DNA from: Yersinia alsatica
GTDB taxonomy: Bacteria; Pseudomonadota; Gammaproteobacteria; Enterobacterales; Enterobacteriaceae
DNA: 64,000 nucleotides
Direction of reading: 5' to 3'
Assembly: GCF_902170305.1 (NCBI RefSeq)
Contig: NZ_CABHWW010000028.1
Location: forward strand, 299,072 to 363,071
The translations under genes and the position numbers were made by a program. Shown in pieces: positions 9,995-19,625 of the stretch. The notes under the pieces were generated by a model. That model was not told the DNA's origin. It saw only the letters and a list, made by a program, of their open reading frames with translations, and did no database searches. The first letter of the stretch is position 1. Every line of letters begins with the position of its first letter.

Positions 9995-10903
9995 TTACAT
10001 CAGCGGCTTATCGAGTTTTTGAGCCAAAGCAATTAATGCCTTCATTTGATCGTCGGTCTGTACCATATACGGCCCACCTTGTTCTCGCAGGGTTTTAATG
10101 ATTAATTCCAGGCTTTGTGATGATTCTGGGTTGATCAATTCCATCGCGGCGATAAGTTGCCCGGTACGCCCAACACCGGCACTACAATGAATTACTGGAA
10201 GTGCTTTATATTCAGCTTTAACCGCTCTACTGGCGAATCCCTCTTTTTCCGGATTAGCATAAAAATTAAACTTATCATCGTGTAACTCAACGATACGTTT
10301 CGCCAGTGTCACCATTTCATTAGCAGGTAATGCTGTTTTATCCTTCCAATCAGTAATGTGAATAACTGGAACTGCAATCTTGAGTTTTGGGTGTGATTCA
10401 TCATAAGGTATTTTGATTGTATAACCTTCGGCACCAGGGTGTATTTCAGTCCGAATATCTATCTCGTAAGAGGCATCCTTTTCCACTGTTTTAAAGTAAG
10501 GGGGATAAGGTTTTGGTTTAATATTGTCATTGCTAAATATATTTTCCTCACCGATTACCACCAATATTGTTGCTCGCCTTTCTCCCAACATCTCAATATA
10601 TGGAGTAACCGATTGTTTTGTCGGATATTGGCTACGTATCACCCCCTTATCTGTTCCTAGCTCTATATGGTTAGCGGGTAGAGCAGTATTGTTAGGTGCC
10701 ATGATAGCGGTTGTTTTCGGTGTGGTAATGTCTCTATATCTTTGATTCTCTTTGGGTATTATTGCTTGATTACTCTCTTCCCATATTAATCCCTGCTGAT
10801 GGATTTTAAGCGACTCCAGGAGCTTTTCGGCGTCTGTTTGGGGCTGACTATCTTTAATAGGATTCAAGTTGAGGGTAAGGTGGGATGGTCTAATTCTAGG
10901 CAT
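9995..10903 (-). CDS. YopH/SptP-type protein tyrosine phosphatase
   Basis: 302 residues. From about residue 74 (TALPANHIELG) to the end the protein follows the catalytic domain of the Yersinia effector YopH. The P-loop is HCSAGVGRTGQ with nucleophile C240 and R246, the Q-loop is MVQTDDQ (Q282, Q286), and VPVIHITDW leads into the general-acid loop. That loop reads W-K-D (186-188) instead of W-P-D; the acid D188 is kept. The roughly 70 N-terminal residues are polar, with no signal peptide or membrane segment; they are much shorter than YopH's secretion/chaperone region. No chaperone gene is adjacent. It lies between fbaA and mscS, which are neighbours in E. coli, in A+T-leaning DNA, so it was probably acquired. 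Secretion is not shown by the sequence. Confidence 0.85.
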   Translation of the reverse strand: MPRIRPSHLTLNLNPIKDSQPQTDAEKLLESLKIHQQGLIWEESNQAIIPKENQRYRDITTPKTTAIMAPNNTALPANHIELGTDKGVIRSQYPTKQSVTPYIEMLGERRATILVVIGEENIFSNDNIKPKPYPPYFKTVEKDASYEIDIRTEIHPGAEGYTIKIPYDESHPKLKIAVPVIHITDWKDKTALPANEMVTLAKRIVELHDDKFNFYANPEKEGFASRAVKAEYKALPVIHCSAGVGRTGQLIAAMELINPESSQSLELIIKTLREQGGPYMVQTDDQMKALIALAQKLDKPLM

Positions 10904-11180
10904 GGATTTTCTCTCAATGAGTGAATAGGATGACCTACCCCCCTCATGCTAAATCTGTCCAGCTAATGTTTATTCTATAAATATTCTATTTTTTCTATGG
11001 GTTGAAAATTTGCTGATACAGCTTCAAGCAGGAATATTGATATTTATTTATTACTATCAAAATTGGCAACACATCCTATTGTTCGTTACCCTAAACGGGT
11101 ATGACTGCCATATTAGTCATCAATTGGTGGTAATTTTTGCGTAATCTCCCCTGCGGGGAATTTTTTGTAGGATGGTTAAA

Positions 11181-12050
11181 ATGGAAGAGTTAAATGTAGT
11201 TGATAGTATTAATGAGGCCAGCTCTTGGTTTATCAATAATCAGGATTTGCTGATTCAATATGCCGTCAATCTGGTTGCTGCGCTGTTGATCCTGGTTGTC
11301 GGGTCGATCATTGCCAAGATCGTCTCTCGCATGCTTGGCCGGGTCATGAAATTACGTGGTATTGATGTCACGGTTGCTGATTTTCTGGCGGCCATGGTGC
11401 GCTACAGTATTCTGGCCTTTACCATTGTGGCGGTGCTTGGCCGTCTTGGTGTGCAAACCGCCTCGGTGATTGCAGTCATCGGCGCCGCGGGCTTGGCCGT
11501 CGGTTTGGCGCTGCAAGGCTCGCTGTCCAACTTTGCTGCGGGTGTGTTGCTGGTGGCCTTCCGTCCGTTTAAAGCGGGTGAGTATGTCGATCTGGGCGGT
11601 GTTGCCGGTACTGTGGTGCAGGTGCAGATTTTCTCAACCACTCTCCGCACCGTAGACGATAAAATCATCGTGGTACCAAATGGCAAAATTATTGCCAACA
11701 ACATCATCAATACCAGCCGTGAACCGAACCGCCGTACCGATATGGTGGTTGGTGTGGCTTATGATGCTGATATTGATGTGGTGAAAAAAGTATTGGGCGA
11801 CATAATCGCCGCTGATTCACGCATCATGCACGACAAAGGGGTGACGATACGTCTGAATGAGATGGCACCTTCATCATTGAACTTCACCGTGCGTGTCTGG
11901 ACCACCAATGGCGATGCAATGGATGTGTATTGGGATCTGATGGAGAATTTCAAACGCGCGCTGGATGCTAATAAAATTGGTATTCCTTACCCGCAGATGG
12001 ATGTGCATTTGCATCAGGTAGCAACCGCTGAATCTAATAAGCCAGCATAA
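11181..12050 (+). CDS. mscS: Small-conductance mechanosensitive channel MscS
   Basis: Inner-membrane channel that opens under membrane tension to release solutes on hypo-osmotic shock. The 289 residues align with E. coli MscS (286) from [10 protein letters not shown]. Three membrane helices are visible; the pore-lining TM3 is the Gly/Ala-rich stretch from [18 protein letters not shown], followed by the [19 protein letters not shown] beta domain. An in-frame ATG at 11172 is rejected: AGGA at 11169-11172 is the RBS of the ATG at 11181. A modest GC hairpin at 12067-12087 with a T-rich tail may terminate it. Confidence 0.96.
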   Translation: MEELNVVDSINEASSWFINNQDLLIQYAVNLVAALLILVVGSIIAKIVSRMLGRVMKLRGIDVTVADFLAAMVRYSILAFTIVAVLGRLGVQTASVIAVIGAAGLAVGLALQGSLSNFAAGVLLVAFRPFKAGEYVDLGGVAGTVVQVQIFSTTLRTVDDKIIVVPNGKIIANNIINTSREPNRRTDMVVGVAYDADIDVVKKVLGDIIAADSRIMHDKGVTIRLNEMAPSSLNFTVRVWTTNGDAMDVYWDLMENFKRALDANKIGIPYPQMDVHLHQVATAESNKPA

Positions 12051-12253
12051 AATAAATGATGTTGATACGGGCTGCCATTGGGCCCGTTTCTCTTATTTTC
12101 GTCCCTCTCATCGCCCCCTATTTACTAATTATTAGTTTTACTTATAGTTGATAAGAAATATCAATTTCCTCTGATGATCATCTCCCCGTAATATGCTGCT
12201 AATTGCTTTCCTATTCCCTCGGTTAATACTGAGGATTATCCAAAGGTAACAGT

Positions 12254-12871
12254 ATGTTAGCCGTCTATTTGCAAGGTTTTGCTCTCAGTGCCGCCATGAT
12301 TTTGCCCCTTGGGCCACAAAATGCCTTTGTGATGAATCAGGGAATTAAGCGGCAACACCATTTAATGAGTGCCGGGCTTTGTGCTCTCAGTGACATCATC
12401 TTGATTTGCGCCGGTATTTTTGGTGGCAGTGCTTTACTGAGCCGCTCACCATTGCTGCTGGCGCTGGTAACTTGGGGCGGAGTCGCATTCCTGCTGTGGT
12501 ATGGCTGGGGAGCACTGTTAGCCGCCTGGCGGGGGGATAATACCGCCTCCTCTGCTGCCGCTGGTGCTCAGGGGCGCTGGCGCATCATCGTGACACTATT
12601 AGCAGTAACCTGGCTCAATCCACATGTTTATCTTGATACCTTTGTGGTGTTGGGGAGCCTCGGAGGTCAGCTACTGCCTGATGTTCGGCCTTGGTTTGCG
12701 TTTGGTGCCGTAACTGCCTCTGTTACTTGGTTTTTTGCACTGGCTCTGCTGGCAGCGTGGTTATCACCGTGGCTGAACCGCCCGACGTCACAGCGAGTGA
12801 TTAATCTGCTGGTGGGCGGCGTGATGTGGTTTATTGCGTTTCAGTTAGCGCGTCAGGGATTAAATCTGTGA
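12254..12871 (+). CDS. argO: Arginine exporter ArgO (LysE family)
   Basis: A 205-residue LysE/RhtB-superfamily inner-membrane protein with about six hydrophobic segments and the family signature [14 protein letters not shown] near residue 18, and [13 protein letters not shown] in the middle. E. coli ArgO (YggA) exports arginine and is activated by ArgP, whose gene lies two genes downstream here as in E. coli. The 203-base upstream spacer should carry the ArgP target. RBS AAAGGTAAC precedes the ATG. Confidence 0.94.
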   Translation: MLAVYLQGFALSAAMILPLGPQNAFVMNQGIKRQHHLMSAGLCALSDIILICAGIFGGSALLSRSPLLLALVTWGGVAFLLWYGWGALLAAWRGDNTASSAAAGAQGRWRIIVTLLAVTWLNPHVYLDTFVVLGSLGGQLLPDVRPWFAFGAVTASVTWFFALALLAAWLSPWLNRPTSQRVINLLVGGVMWFIAFQLARQGLNL

Positions 12872-13074
12872 GTTTTTATCACTAATCTGAATCCCATGAT
12901 TCCCAAGATATGCTACGGTTGATGTGTTATTTCAGGTTACTGACGGCAAATGAATCAGGTTGCCAATGAGATACAAGTGAGTGTAATTAACTGCAAATGT
13001 GTTTGTGACTAATTGAATTCACTGGTTATCTAACCGCAGCAGATTTATTTGTCATGCGTATTTTAGGAGGCTCC

Positions 13075-13827
13075 GTGAAGTTGAAGACATTGGCTTTGGC
13101 CGCAATGATGGGATTAGGGACGTTACCTTTGGCGCTACAAGTTCAAGCCGCCGAAGTGCCAGAAGGGCCGCATGTTGTCACCTCCGGTACTGCCAGTGTG
13201 GATGCGACTCCGGATATTGCCACTATCGCAATTGAAGTTAGCGTATCTGCCAAAGATGCCGCTGATGCTAAAAAGCAGGCGGATACCCGCGTGGCGCAAT
13301 ATTTTGATTTCCTGCGTAAAAGTGGCATTGATAAGAAAGATATCAATGCTGCCAATATCCGTACCCAGCCTGAATACGATTACCAGAAAACCGGTGAAGC
13401 GGTATTGAAAGGCTACCGTGCAGTGCGTCAGGTTCAGGTAACACTGCGCCAGCTTGATAAATTGAATGAGTTACTGGATGGGGCACTAAAATCGGGTCTT
13501 AATGAGATTCGAGCCGTAGAGCTTGGTGTTGCTAATCCAGAGACTTACCGTGAGCAAGCACGTAAAAAAGCTATCGAGAATGCGATTAGCCAAGCGGGCT
13601 CTTTGGCTGAAGGATTTAAGGTCAAGCTGGGGCCGGTGTACAGCATTCGTTATCATGTAGCTAACTACCAGCCAATGCCGGTAGCGCGGATGTTTAAGAG
13701 TGCCGAAGCTGCACCGGCAACGGATGCCGCTCAAACTTACGAACAGCAGACCATCCATTTTGATGATCAGGTTGATGTGGTGTTTGAGCTACAAACCAGC
13801 GCCAGTGCTCCGGCCGCCGCTAAATAA
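13075..13827 (+). CDS. yggE: YggE, periplasmic SIMPL-domain protein
   Basis: 250 residues from a GTG start: AGGAGG at 13065-13070 sits just upstream, and translation gives a clean signal peptide (MKLKTLALAAMMGLG to about VQA) as in E. coli YggE. An upstream ATG at 13054 lacks an RBS. The mature part is a SIMPL/DUF541 domain (VTSGTASVDATPDIATI through the C-terminal DDQVDVVFEL). YggE has been linked to lower oxidative stress; the mechanism is unknown. The gene converges on argP with one base between the stop codons. Confidence 0.92.
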   Translation: MKLKTLALAAMMGLGTLPLALQVQAAEVPEGPHVVTSGTASVDATPDIATIAIEVSVSAKDAADAKKQADTRVAQYFDFLRKSGIDKKDINAANIRTQPEYDYQKTGEAVLKGYRAVRQVQVTLRQLDKLNELLDGALKSGLNEIRAVELGVANPETYREQARKKAIENAISQAGSLAEGFKVKLGPVYSIRYHVANYQPMPVARMFKSAEAAPATDAAQTYEQQTIHFDDQVDVVFELQTSASAPAAAK

Positions 13828-13828
13828 G

Positions 13829-14722
13829 CTAGTCTTGTCGTAAAACCTGACGCCCGTAAGATAATAGGGCGTCAGTGACTTTTCTCATTGTCCGGCTTTC
13901 CGGCGCAAATCGGTGCCAGAACAGCATGCGCCGCTGTAATAGCCCCGGCGTTAAATTAATCAGTTCCCCGGATGCCAGCTCTTTTTCGATTTGCAGATGC
14001 GGGATCATACAGCAGGTGGTGCCTTGCCTTGCCAACTGCACAAAGGCTTCCGACGAGTTAACAATATGGCAGGGCACACTGCCCGGCGATAAATCGAAAT
14101 TCTGCTGTAAAAACGCCTGATGCATATCATCCAGATGGTCAAAAGCGACCGCTGGTGCTTTCAGCAGTGCCGAGCGCGTGACGCCGTTGGGGAAATATCG
14201 CTCAGCGAAGGGTTTGGATGCAACAAACAGATAATCCAGCGCGCCCAGTTGATCGACCAAACAGCTCGGCAGGGGCTGAGGTTGGATACTAACTGCGCCC
14301 ACGACTTCGCCACGACGTAGCCGCTCTTGGGTTCGGGTTTCATCTTCAACTTGCAGATTGAGCCGAATCGGAGAGTCTGCCAGCACCGGTTTCAATGCCG
14401 GAAGCAGCCAGGTTGCCAAACTGTCGGCGTTGACCGCCAATGACAGCAATAGCGGAGTATCGCCGCCACTGTCATTACCAAGCCACTCTTCTTCCAGCAG
14501 TTCAACCTGATGCAATAAAGCGAGCAGTTTCTGGCCTTGTTCCGTCGGGCGCGGTGGCACTGTGCGCACCAGTAGTGGCTGACCGAACAGATTCTCTAAC
14601 TGCTTAATGCGTTGAGATACTGCCGATTGGGTGATACAGAGTTTTTGTGCCGCGCGTTCAAAACCGCGTTCACGGATCACCGCGTCCAGCGCTTGTAGCG
14701 TACGGTAGTCTGGGCGTTTCAT
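13829..14722 (-). CDS. argP: LysR-type regulator ArgP (IciA)
   Basis: 297 residues, the E. coli ArgP length, beginning [13 protein letters not shown]; a start three codons upstream is less likely. The N-terminal winged helix-turn-helix spans about residues 4-60 ([21 protein letters not shown] core). The effector domain is nearly identical to E. coli ArgP, including [20 protein letters not shown]. ArgP activates argO with arginine and regulates lysine-related genes. Inside the 3' end of the coding region is a perfect 9-bp inverted repeat (CTGACGCCC at 13847-13855, GGGCGTCAG at 13867-13875) that could act as a terminator for yggE. Confidence 0.96.
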   Translation of the reverse strand: MKRPDYRTLQALDAVIRERGFERAAQKLCITQSAVSQRIKQLENLFGQPLLVRTVPPRPTEQGQKLLALLHQVELLEEEWLGNDSGGDTPLLLSLAVNADSLATWLLPALKPVLADSPIRLNLQVEDETRTQERLRRGEVVGAVSIQPQPLPSCLVDQLGALDYLFVASKPFAERYFPNGVTRSALLKAPAVAFDHLDDMHQAFLQQNFDLSPGSVPCHIVNSSEAFVQLARQGTTCCMIPHLQIEKELASGELINLTPGLLQRRMLFWHRFAPESRTMRKVTDALLSYGRQVLRQD

Positions 14723-14941
14723 CGGAGTCATCTCTCCAAATATTAAGTTAATAAGGCACTATGCCACATTTTGATCATTTTTCTATGCCCGAATACCTCG
14801 GTACCCGCCACAAATAAACCGGCATAACTGTGATCCAGCTAAAATTAACCGTCCAGTAAGTGGGCTTTATTGCGAAGATTTCTGGTGTATATGCTCTATA
14901 ATGACTTCAGGTTTTCTTTCATATCAAGGCGCGAACTTACC

Positions 14942-15604
14942 ATGACTCAGGATGAACTTAAAAAAGCAGTGGGCTGGGCAGCATTAGATTACGTCAAACC
15001 TGGCACTATTGTTGGGGTTGGCACCGGCTCAACCGCAGCGCATTTTATTGATGCTCTTGGCTCTATCAAAGGTCAAATTGAAGGGGCGGTTTCCAGCTCT
15101 GACGCCTCTACCGCCAAACTGAAAAGTTACGGTATTCAGGTATTTGATTGCAACGAAGTCGATGCACTGGATATCTATGTTGATGGTGCCGATGAAATTA
15201 ACGGTCAGATGCAGATGATTAAAGGCGGTGGTGCAGCACTGACCCGCGAAAAAATTATTGCCGCCATTGCCCGTAAGTTTATTTGTATCGCTGATGCATC
15301 CAAGCAAGTTGATGTATTGGGTAAGTTCCCGCTGCCGGTCGAAGTCATCCCAATGGCCCGTTCTTATGTGGCCCGCGAACTGGTTAAATTGGGTGGGCTA
15401 CCTGAATATCGCCAAAATGTTCTGACCGATAACGGCAACGTTATTTTGGATGTACATAATTTGACGATTTTGGATGCTATCGCGTTAGAAAATAAAATTA
15501 ATGGTATCGCTGGAGTGGTCACTGTTGGGCTATTTGCCAACCGAGGTGCTGATGTGGCACTGATTGGTACCGCCGAAGGTGTTAAGACCGTGGTCCTCAA
15601 GTAA
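14942..15604 (+). CDS. rpiA: Ribose-5-phosphate isomerase A
   Basis: Interconverts ribose 5-phosphate and ribulose 5-phosphate. The 220 residues start at [17 protein letters not shown], collinear with E. coli RpiA (219); the 24 codons upstream in the same frame have no homology. Family motifs are [13 protein letters not shown] (near 22), SSSDAST, DGADEI with the catalytic Asp, and [12 protein letters not shown]. The gene is divergent from argP, with 219 bases between. Confidence 0.97.
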   Translation: MTQDELKKAVGWAALDYVKPGTIVGVGTGSTAAHFIDALGSIKGQIEGAVSSSDASTAKLKSYGIQVFDCNEVDALDIYVDGADEINGQMQMIKGGGAALTREKIIAAIARKFICIADASKQVDVLGKFPLPVEVIPMARSYVARELVKLGGLPEYRQNVLTDNGNVILDVHNLTILDAIALENKINGIAGVVTVGLFANRGADVALIGTAEGVKTVVLK

Positions 15605-15689
15605 TCGGCTAAACCTTGTTCAGGGTGTGGTTTATTGACTTCACCCTGATAATTTTTGCCTTTAAATATCTTTTCTTAAAATGGTTAAA

Positions 15690-15711
15690 TTTGGTGATAT
15701 ATATCACATTT
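15690..15711. promoter_or_regulatory. CRP site upstream of serA
   Basis: The 22-bp site has core GGTGA-N6-TCACA with ATTT on the right flank, differing from the TGTGA-N6-TCACA consensus at one core base. It lies 207 bases before serA. E. coli serA is known to respond to CRP and Lrp, which supports the call. This rpiA-serA spacer (313 bases) is A+T rich and otherwise without a gene. Confidence 0.7.
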
Positions 15712-15917
15712 ACTCATTTCATTTTCTTAACCTGCCATTAACTCTCTTCCAGCCAGTTTTTTATTCCATAAATTAACATTTGCACTGTTTGTTATGCTGA
15801 TAGGCAAGCAATCGTTTGTATTGCCGCCCGCGTAATATTTGTTATGTTGACAGGGTGCTGACCGGATTCATTCGATATCGGCAGCCACATCTGAAGTCTG
15901 AAAATAGGGTCGGGGAC

Positions 15918-17159
15918 ATGGCAAAAGTATCACTGGAGAAAGACAGAATTAAGTTTCTGTTAGTGGAAGGGGTGCACCAGAGCACGGTTGATAATCTGCG
16001 TGCGGCCGGTTATAGCAATATTGAATATCATAAAGGTGCCTTAGACACCGAATCACTGAAAGAATCTATTCGTGATGCTCACTTCGTCGGGATTCGATCG
16101 CGCACGCATCTGTCCGAAGAAGTTTTTGCTGCAGCAGAAAAATTGGTTGCAGTAGGTTGTTTCTGTATCGGTACCAATCAGGTTGATTTAAAAGCGGCTA
16201 CCAAACGCGGTGTGCCGGTATTCAATGCGCCTTTCTCCAATACCCGTTCGGTAGCCGAAATGGTGCTGGGCGAGTTACTGCTGATGTTCCGCGGCATTCC
16301 CTCCGCTAACGCCAAAGCACATCGTGGCGAGTGGAATAAGCTGGCGGTAGGCTCCTATGAAGCCCGTGGCAAGAAACTGGGTATCATTGGCTATGGTCAT
16401 ATCGGTACTCAGCTGGGTATTCTGGCTGAAAGTGTTGGTATGAAAGTATTCTTCTACGATATCGAGAATAAACTGTCGTTAGGGAATGCCCAGCAGGTTC
16501 GCCACCTGTCAGACTTACTGAATATGAGTGATGTGATTAGCCTGCATGTGCCGGAAAATCACTCGACTAAAAATATGATTGGCCCTGAGCAGTTGGCACT
16601 GATGAAGCCGGGCGCGATGCTGATTAACGCCTCTCGCGGTACCGTGGTTGATATCCCTGCGCTGTGTGATGCATTGGCCAGTAATCATTTGGCTGGCGCG
16701 GCAATTGATGTTTTCCCTGAAGAGCCAGCAACCAATAAAGACCCGTTCAATTCACCATTGTGCGAGTTTGATAATGTATTATTGACTCCGCATATCGGTG
16801 GTTCCACTCAGGAAGCACAGGAAAATATCGGTGATGAAGTGGCCGGTAAACTGGCGAAATATTCTGACAACGGCTCAACGCTGTCGGCAGTTAACTTCCC
16901 AGAGGTTTCACTGCCAGCTCACGGCGATAATACCCGCCGCCTGTTGCATATCCATGAGAACCGCCCTGGCATTCTGACCAGCATCAACAAAATCTTTGCT
17001 GAGCAGAACGTCAACATCGCCGCACAGTATCTGCAAACCAGTGCTGAAATCGGCTATGTGGTTATCGACGTTGAAACTGATGATGCAGAAAATGCAGAAA
17101 AAGCCTTGCAGGCAATGAAGGCTATTCCAGGGACGATTCGCGCACGTTTGCTTTACTAA
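15918..17159 (+). CDS. serA: D-3-phosphoglycerate dehydrogenase
   Basis: First step of serine synthesis: oxidises 3-phosphoglycerate to 3-phosphohydroxypyruvate with NAD. The 413 residues begin MAKVSLEKDRIKFLL after RBS GGGGAC (E. coli 410); the 34 in-frame codons upstream are non-coding. Order: split catalytic domain, Rossmann domain with GIIGYGHIGTQLG, catalytic Arg/Glu/His region ending PHIGGSTQEAQ, then a C-terminal ACT domain (HENRPGILTSINKIF) for serine feedback inhibition. A short palindromic repeat abuts the stop codon. Confidence 0.97.
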   Translation: MAKVSLEKDRIKFLLVEGVHQSTVDNLRAAGYSNIEYHKGALDTESLKESIRDAHFVGIRSRTHLSEEVFAAAEKLVAVGCFCIGTNQVDLKAATKRGVPVFNAPFSNTRSVAEMVLGELLLMFRGIPSANAKAHRGEWNKLAVGSYEARGKKLGIIGYGHIGTQLGILAESVGMKVFFYDIENKLSLGNAQQVRHLSDLLNMSDVISLHVPENHSTKNMIGPEQLALMKPGAMLINASRGTVVDIPALCDALASNHLAGAAIDVFPEEPATNKDPFNSPLCEFDNVLLTPHIGGSTQEAQENIGDEVAGKLAKYSDNGSTLSAVNFPEVSLPAHGDNTRRLLHIHENRPGILTSINKIFAEQNVNIAAQYLQTSAEIGYVVIDVETDDAENAEKALQAMKAIPGTIRARLLY

Positions 17160-17216
17160 TATACCCTTCGCCCTTGGTGTTTGCAGCTTGGCTGCAACGT
17201 CAATGATATTGGGTAT
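17160..17216. repeat. Short palindromic repeat after serA
   Basis: About 57 bp starting right after the serA stop, with ends ATACCC and GGGTAT like ERIC termini and a central palindrome TTGCAGCTTGGCTGCAA. It lacks the ERIC core, so it is either a heavily deleted derivative or a separate small family. It could serve as a 3' stabilising hairpin for serA mRNA. Confidence 0.5.
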
Positions 17217-17298
17217 GTCTATGTTGTGCGGTTCAGAAATGACTAAACACTCGGTGATTATAAAATACCGGGTGTTTTTTTATGCTGAAAATTCCCGC

Positions 17299-17895
17299 TC
17301 ACCACTGCCAGACTTTTTCCGGCGTCACTATCTCTGGCAGCGGCACGTCCCAATATTCACTCGGTAAATGCGCTACTCGCTGGCAATCATGGGCCAGACC
17401 AATAGGATAGGGGCCGCCGTGCTGCCAGTGCTGTAGCGTGCGGTCATAGAATCCTCCACCCATACCCAAACGTTGCCCATGGTGGTCAAACGCCACTAGC
17501 GGGGTTATCACCACATCTAGCTGGTTTAAGGGCAGAACGTCGCGCACATCTAATTGAGGCTCAAGGATTTTCAGGCGATTACGCACAAGCTGACTATCGG
17601 GGCGATAGTTGAGAAATAACAGATTGCCGGGGCTAAAAGGATGAAGAACAGGGAGGTAAACCCGCTTTTTCTGCTGCCACAATAATTCGATAAGTGGGCC
17701 AGTATCCAGTTCACCATCAAAAGAGAGGAAGACGGCAACAGTATTGGCTTGCTGAATTTTATTGTGGGAAGCGATATGTTTGGTGGCAAGATGAGCAGAA
17801 TGTTGTTGTTGCTCGGGAGTCAAAAGACGCCGACGCTCACGAATTTCACTGCGAATTTTTTGCCGTTCAAGGGCGTGTTGCGGATTCAAAGGCAT
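17299..17895 (-). CDS. fau: 5-formyltetrahydrofolate cyclo-ligase
   Basis: ATP-dependent conversion of 5-formyl-THF to 5,10-methenyl-THF. 198 residues, with the family signature GMGGGFYDRTL in the C-terminal half and an N-terminal Arg/Lys-rich nucleotide region (EIRERRRLLT). In E. coli the gene (ygfA) is co-transcribed downstream of 6S RNA; here the order is the same but an ERIC element separates the two. It converges on serA. Confidence 0.95.
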   Translation of the reverse strand: MPLNPQHALERQKIRSEIRERRRLLTPEQQQHSAHLATKHIASHNKIQQANTVAVFLSFDGELDTGPLIELLWQQKKRVYLPVLHPFSPGNLLFLNYRPDSQLVRNRLKILEPQLDVRDVLPLNQLDVVITPLVAFDHHGQRLGMGGGFYDRTLQHWQHGGPYPIGLAHDCQRVAHLPSEYWDVPLPEIVTPEKVWQW

Positions 17896-17905
17896 GTCAT
17901 CAACT

Positions 17906-18031
17906 TATACCCGTTATACTTCAAGTTGCATGTGCGTTGGCTGCGTTCAATCACCCGAATCACTTACTCATGTAAGCTCACCGGGACTCGCTCACGTGCC
18001 GCCTTCCTGAAACTCGAATTATTTAGGGTAT
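17906..18031. repeat. ERIC element A, between ssrS and fau
   Basis: About 126 bp, full length. Starts TATACCCGTTATACTTCAAG, carries the diagnostic central palindrome (CACTTAC ... GTAAGCTC), and ends AATTATTTAGGGTATGG. It begins 10 bases upstream of the fau start codon, so it lies in the 5' leader of fau. Confidence 0.92.
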
Positions 18032-18124
18032 GGAAAACATGCAGGTTGAGACAAGTAAGAAGAAAACTGCTTGTATCAAAAACAAACGCAATAACCAAAA
18101 AATACCGGTTACAGGATAAGAAAG

Positions 18125-18307
18125 GGATCTCCGAGATGCCGCCGCAGGCTGTAACCCTTGAACCCATGGTTCAAGGTGAACGCAGCGTCGCAACCTTAAG
18201 GCTTCTCGGCGGACCGAGCATGCGCACCGGTTACGGAGGCACTACATTCTGTTGGTATTAAATATCGGCTCAGGGGACTGGCCCGCTGGCAAACACCTCA
18301 GAGAAAT
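18125..18307 (-). ncRNA. ssrS: 6S RNA
   Basis: Read on the minus strand the RNA starts ATTTCTCTGAGG and ends CATCTCGGAGATC, about 183 nt as in E. coli. Conserved blocks are the closing stem, the GGGCCAGTCCCCTGAGCCGAT segment (first 20 nt recognisable), the central GCATGCTCGGTCCG arm, AGAAGCCTTAA, and the 3' arm CACCTTGAACC ... GGGTTCAAGG ... GCCTGCGGCGGCATCTC. 6S RNA mimics an open promoter and binds sigma70 RNA polymerase in stationary phase. Location between zapA and fau is the standard one. Confidence 0.95.
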
Positions 18308-18344
18308 TCTTTACTCACTGCTGAATCTATCACTCAACAGAGAT

Positions 18345-18674
18345 TTATTCAAACTGTGCATCCTGACGTTCAGAGATGCGACCCTGTTCAAGCAATGCCT
18401 GTTCAATGGTCTGTTGTAGCATCCGTATACGTTGCTCCATATTGGAGGCATAGTCACGGGTTTTCAATCTTTCCTGAGCCAATTCGTGACATACGTTCAA
18501 TGCCGCGATGAAAACTAACTGCTCAGTATTGGTGACTCTAGTGCGAACTTTCAGATCTTGCAACCGTTGGTTAAGATCTTCTGCTGCCATGTTCAACGCA
18601 TCTTGTTGTTCTGGCGGACAATTAACTCTTAACGAGCGACCAAAAATTTGAATATCTACCGGTTGTGCAGACAT
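18345..18674 (-). CDS. zapA: Cell division protein ZapA
   Basis: 109 residues, the E. coli ZapA length. The N-terminal globular part ([20 protein letters not shown]) is followed by a long amphipathic coiled coil (residues about 65-105) used for tetramer formation. ZapA bundles FtsZ filaments at the Z ring. The gene is upstream of 6S RNA on the same strand, as in E. coli, and divergent from ygfB. Confidence 0.95.
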   Translation of the reverse strand: MSAQPVDIQIFGRSLRVNCPPEQQDALNMAAEDLNQRLQDLKVRTRVTNTEQLVFIAALNVCHELAQERLKTRDYASNMEQRIRMLQQTIEQALLEQGRISERQDAQFE

Positions 18675-18783
18675 GCGACCTTCCTGACTAATTTCGCGCC
18701 AGCCCTGAAAAACAGAGGCAAATTGCTTGTAGCTGCAAAGCGGGCGTCACTATATATACCTCGATACCAAGATACAACCCCTT

Positions 18784-18911
18784 TTATCCCCACCATCTTT
18801 CAAATTGCAGCTGTGCTGGCCGCTCTCAATCACCCGAATCACTTACTGATGTAAGTTTATGCGGATTTTTGTGTTTGCCGCCTTCCTGCATCTTGAAATC
18901 TATAGGGTATA
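18784..18911. repeat. ERIC element B, in the zapA/ygfB divergent region
   Basis: About 128 bp. Left end TTATCCCCACCATC, core CACCCGAATCACTTACTGATGTAAG, right end CTTGAAATCTATAGGGTATAT. The right half of the core is diverged (GTTTATGCGGATTTTTG). It sits between two divergent genes, so it is in or close to both 5' regions. Confidence 0.88.
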
Positions 18912-18992
18912 TAGCGTTGCGTTTTCTGGTATAGCGACCTTTCTTGGTGGTAGCATAACACGAACTTATCCTGCCAACGATGACCAATACGC

Positions 18993-19571
18993 ATGTCTAT
19001 AGAGAATACATTACCAACTTACCAATCACTTGCCCTGGCATTAAACCAACAAGCAGTGGCATTAACCCCTGCTGAAATGCATGGCCTGATCAGCGGCATG
19101 CTCTGCGGTGGCAGTAAAGACAATGGCTGGCGCACAATGGTGCATGACCTGACCAACGAGGGTGTGGCCTTCTCACAGTCGCTGGATTTGCCGTTACAAC
19201 AGTTACATGAAGCAACACAAGAAGCACTGGAAAACGAAGGTTTTATGTTCCAGTTGTTGATCCCCGAAGGGGAAGAGATTACGGTTTTTGACCGTGCTGA
19301 TGCATTATCGGGCTGGGTAAACCATTTCCTGCTAGGGCTTGGAATGTTGCAGCCGAAGTTGGCACAAGTGAAAGATGAAGTGGGTGAAGCCATTGATGAT
19401 TTGCGTAATATCGCTCAGCTAGGATATGACGAAGATGAAGATCAGGAAGAGCTGGCCCAATCGTTGGAAGAAGTTATCGAGTATGTGCGTGTCGCGGCTA
19501 TTTTATGCCATATAGAATTTACTCAAGAGAAGCCGACAGCCCCAGAGATTCGTAAGCCGACATTACACTAA
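18993..19571 (+). CDS. ygfB: YgfB, UPF0149 family protein
   Basis: 192-residue all-helical acidic protein of the UPF0149/YecA-like family ([12 protein letters not shown] near residue 30; acidic C-terminal [28 protein letters not shown]). It heads the ygfB-pepP-ubiH-ubiI string as in E. coli. In Pseudomonas a YgfB homologue affects beta-lactam resistance gene expression; the role in enterobacteria is not settled. The RBS is weak. Confidence 0.9.
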   Translation: MSIENTLPTYQSLALALNQQAVALTPAEMHGLISGMLCGGSKDNGWRTMVHDLTNEGVAFSQSLDLPLQQLHEATQEALENEGFMFQLLIPEGEEITVFDRADALSGWVNHFLLGLGMLQPKLAQVKDEVGEAIDDLRNIAQLGYDEDEDQEELAQSLEEVIEYVRVAAILCHIEFTQEKPTAPEIRKPTLH

Positions 19572-19625
19572 ACGAGCTAGTATGATGTTTTGAATGATGA
19601 AAACCGGATATTTCAGGAGGGTGTA

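Noticed and set aside
17694..18261. Plus-strand open frames across fau, the ERIC and 6S RNA
   Set aside because: They cover a minus-strand gene, a palindromic repeat and a structured RNA; no protein-like features.
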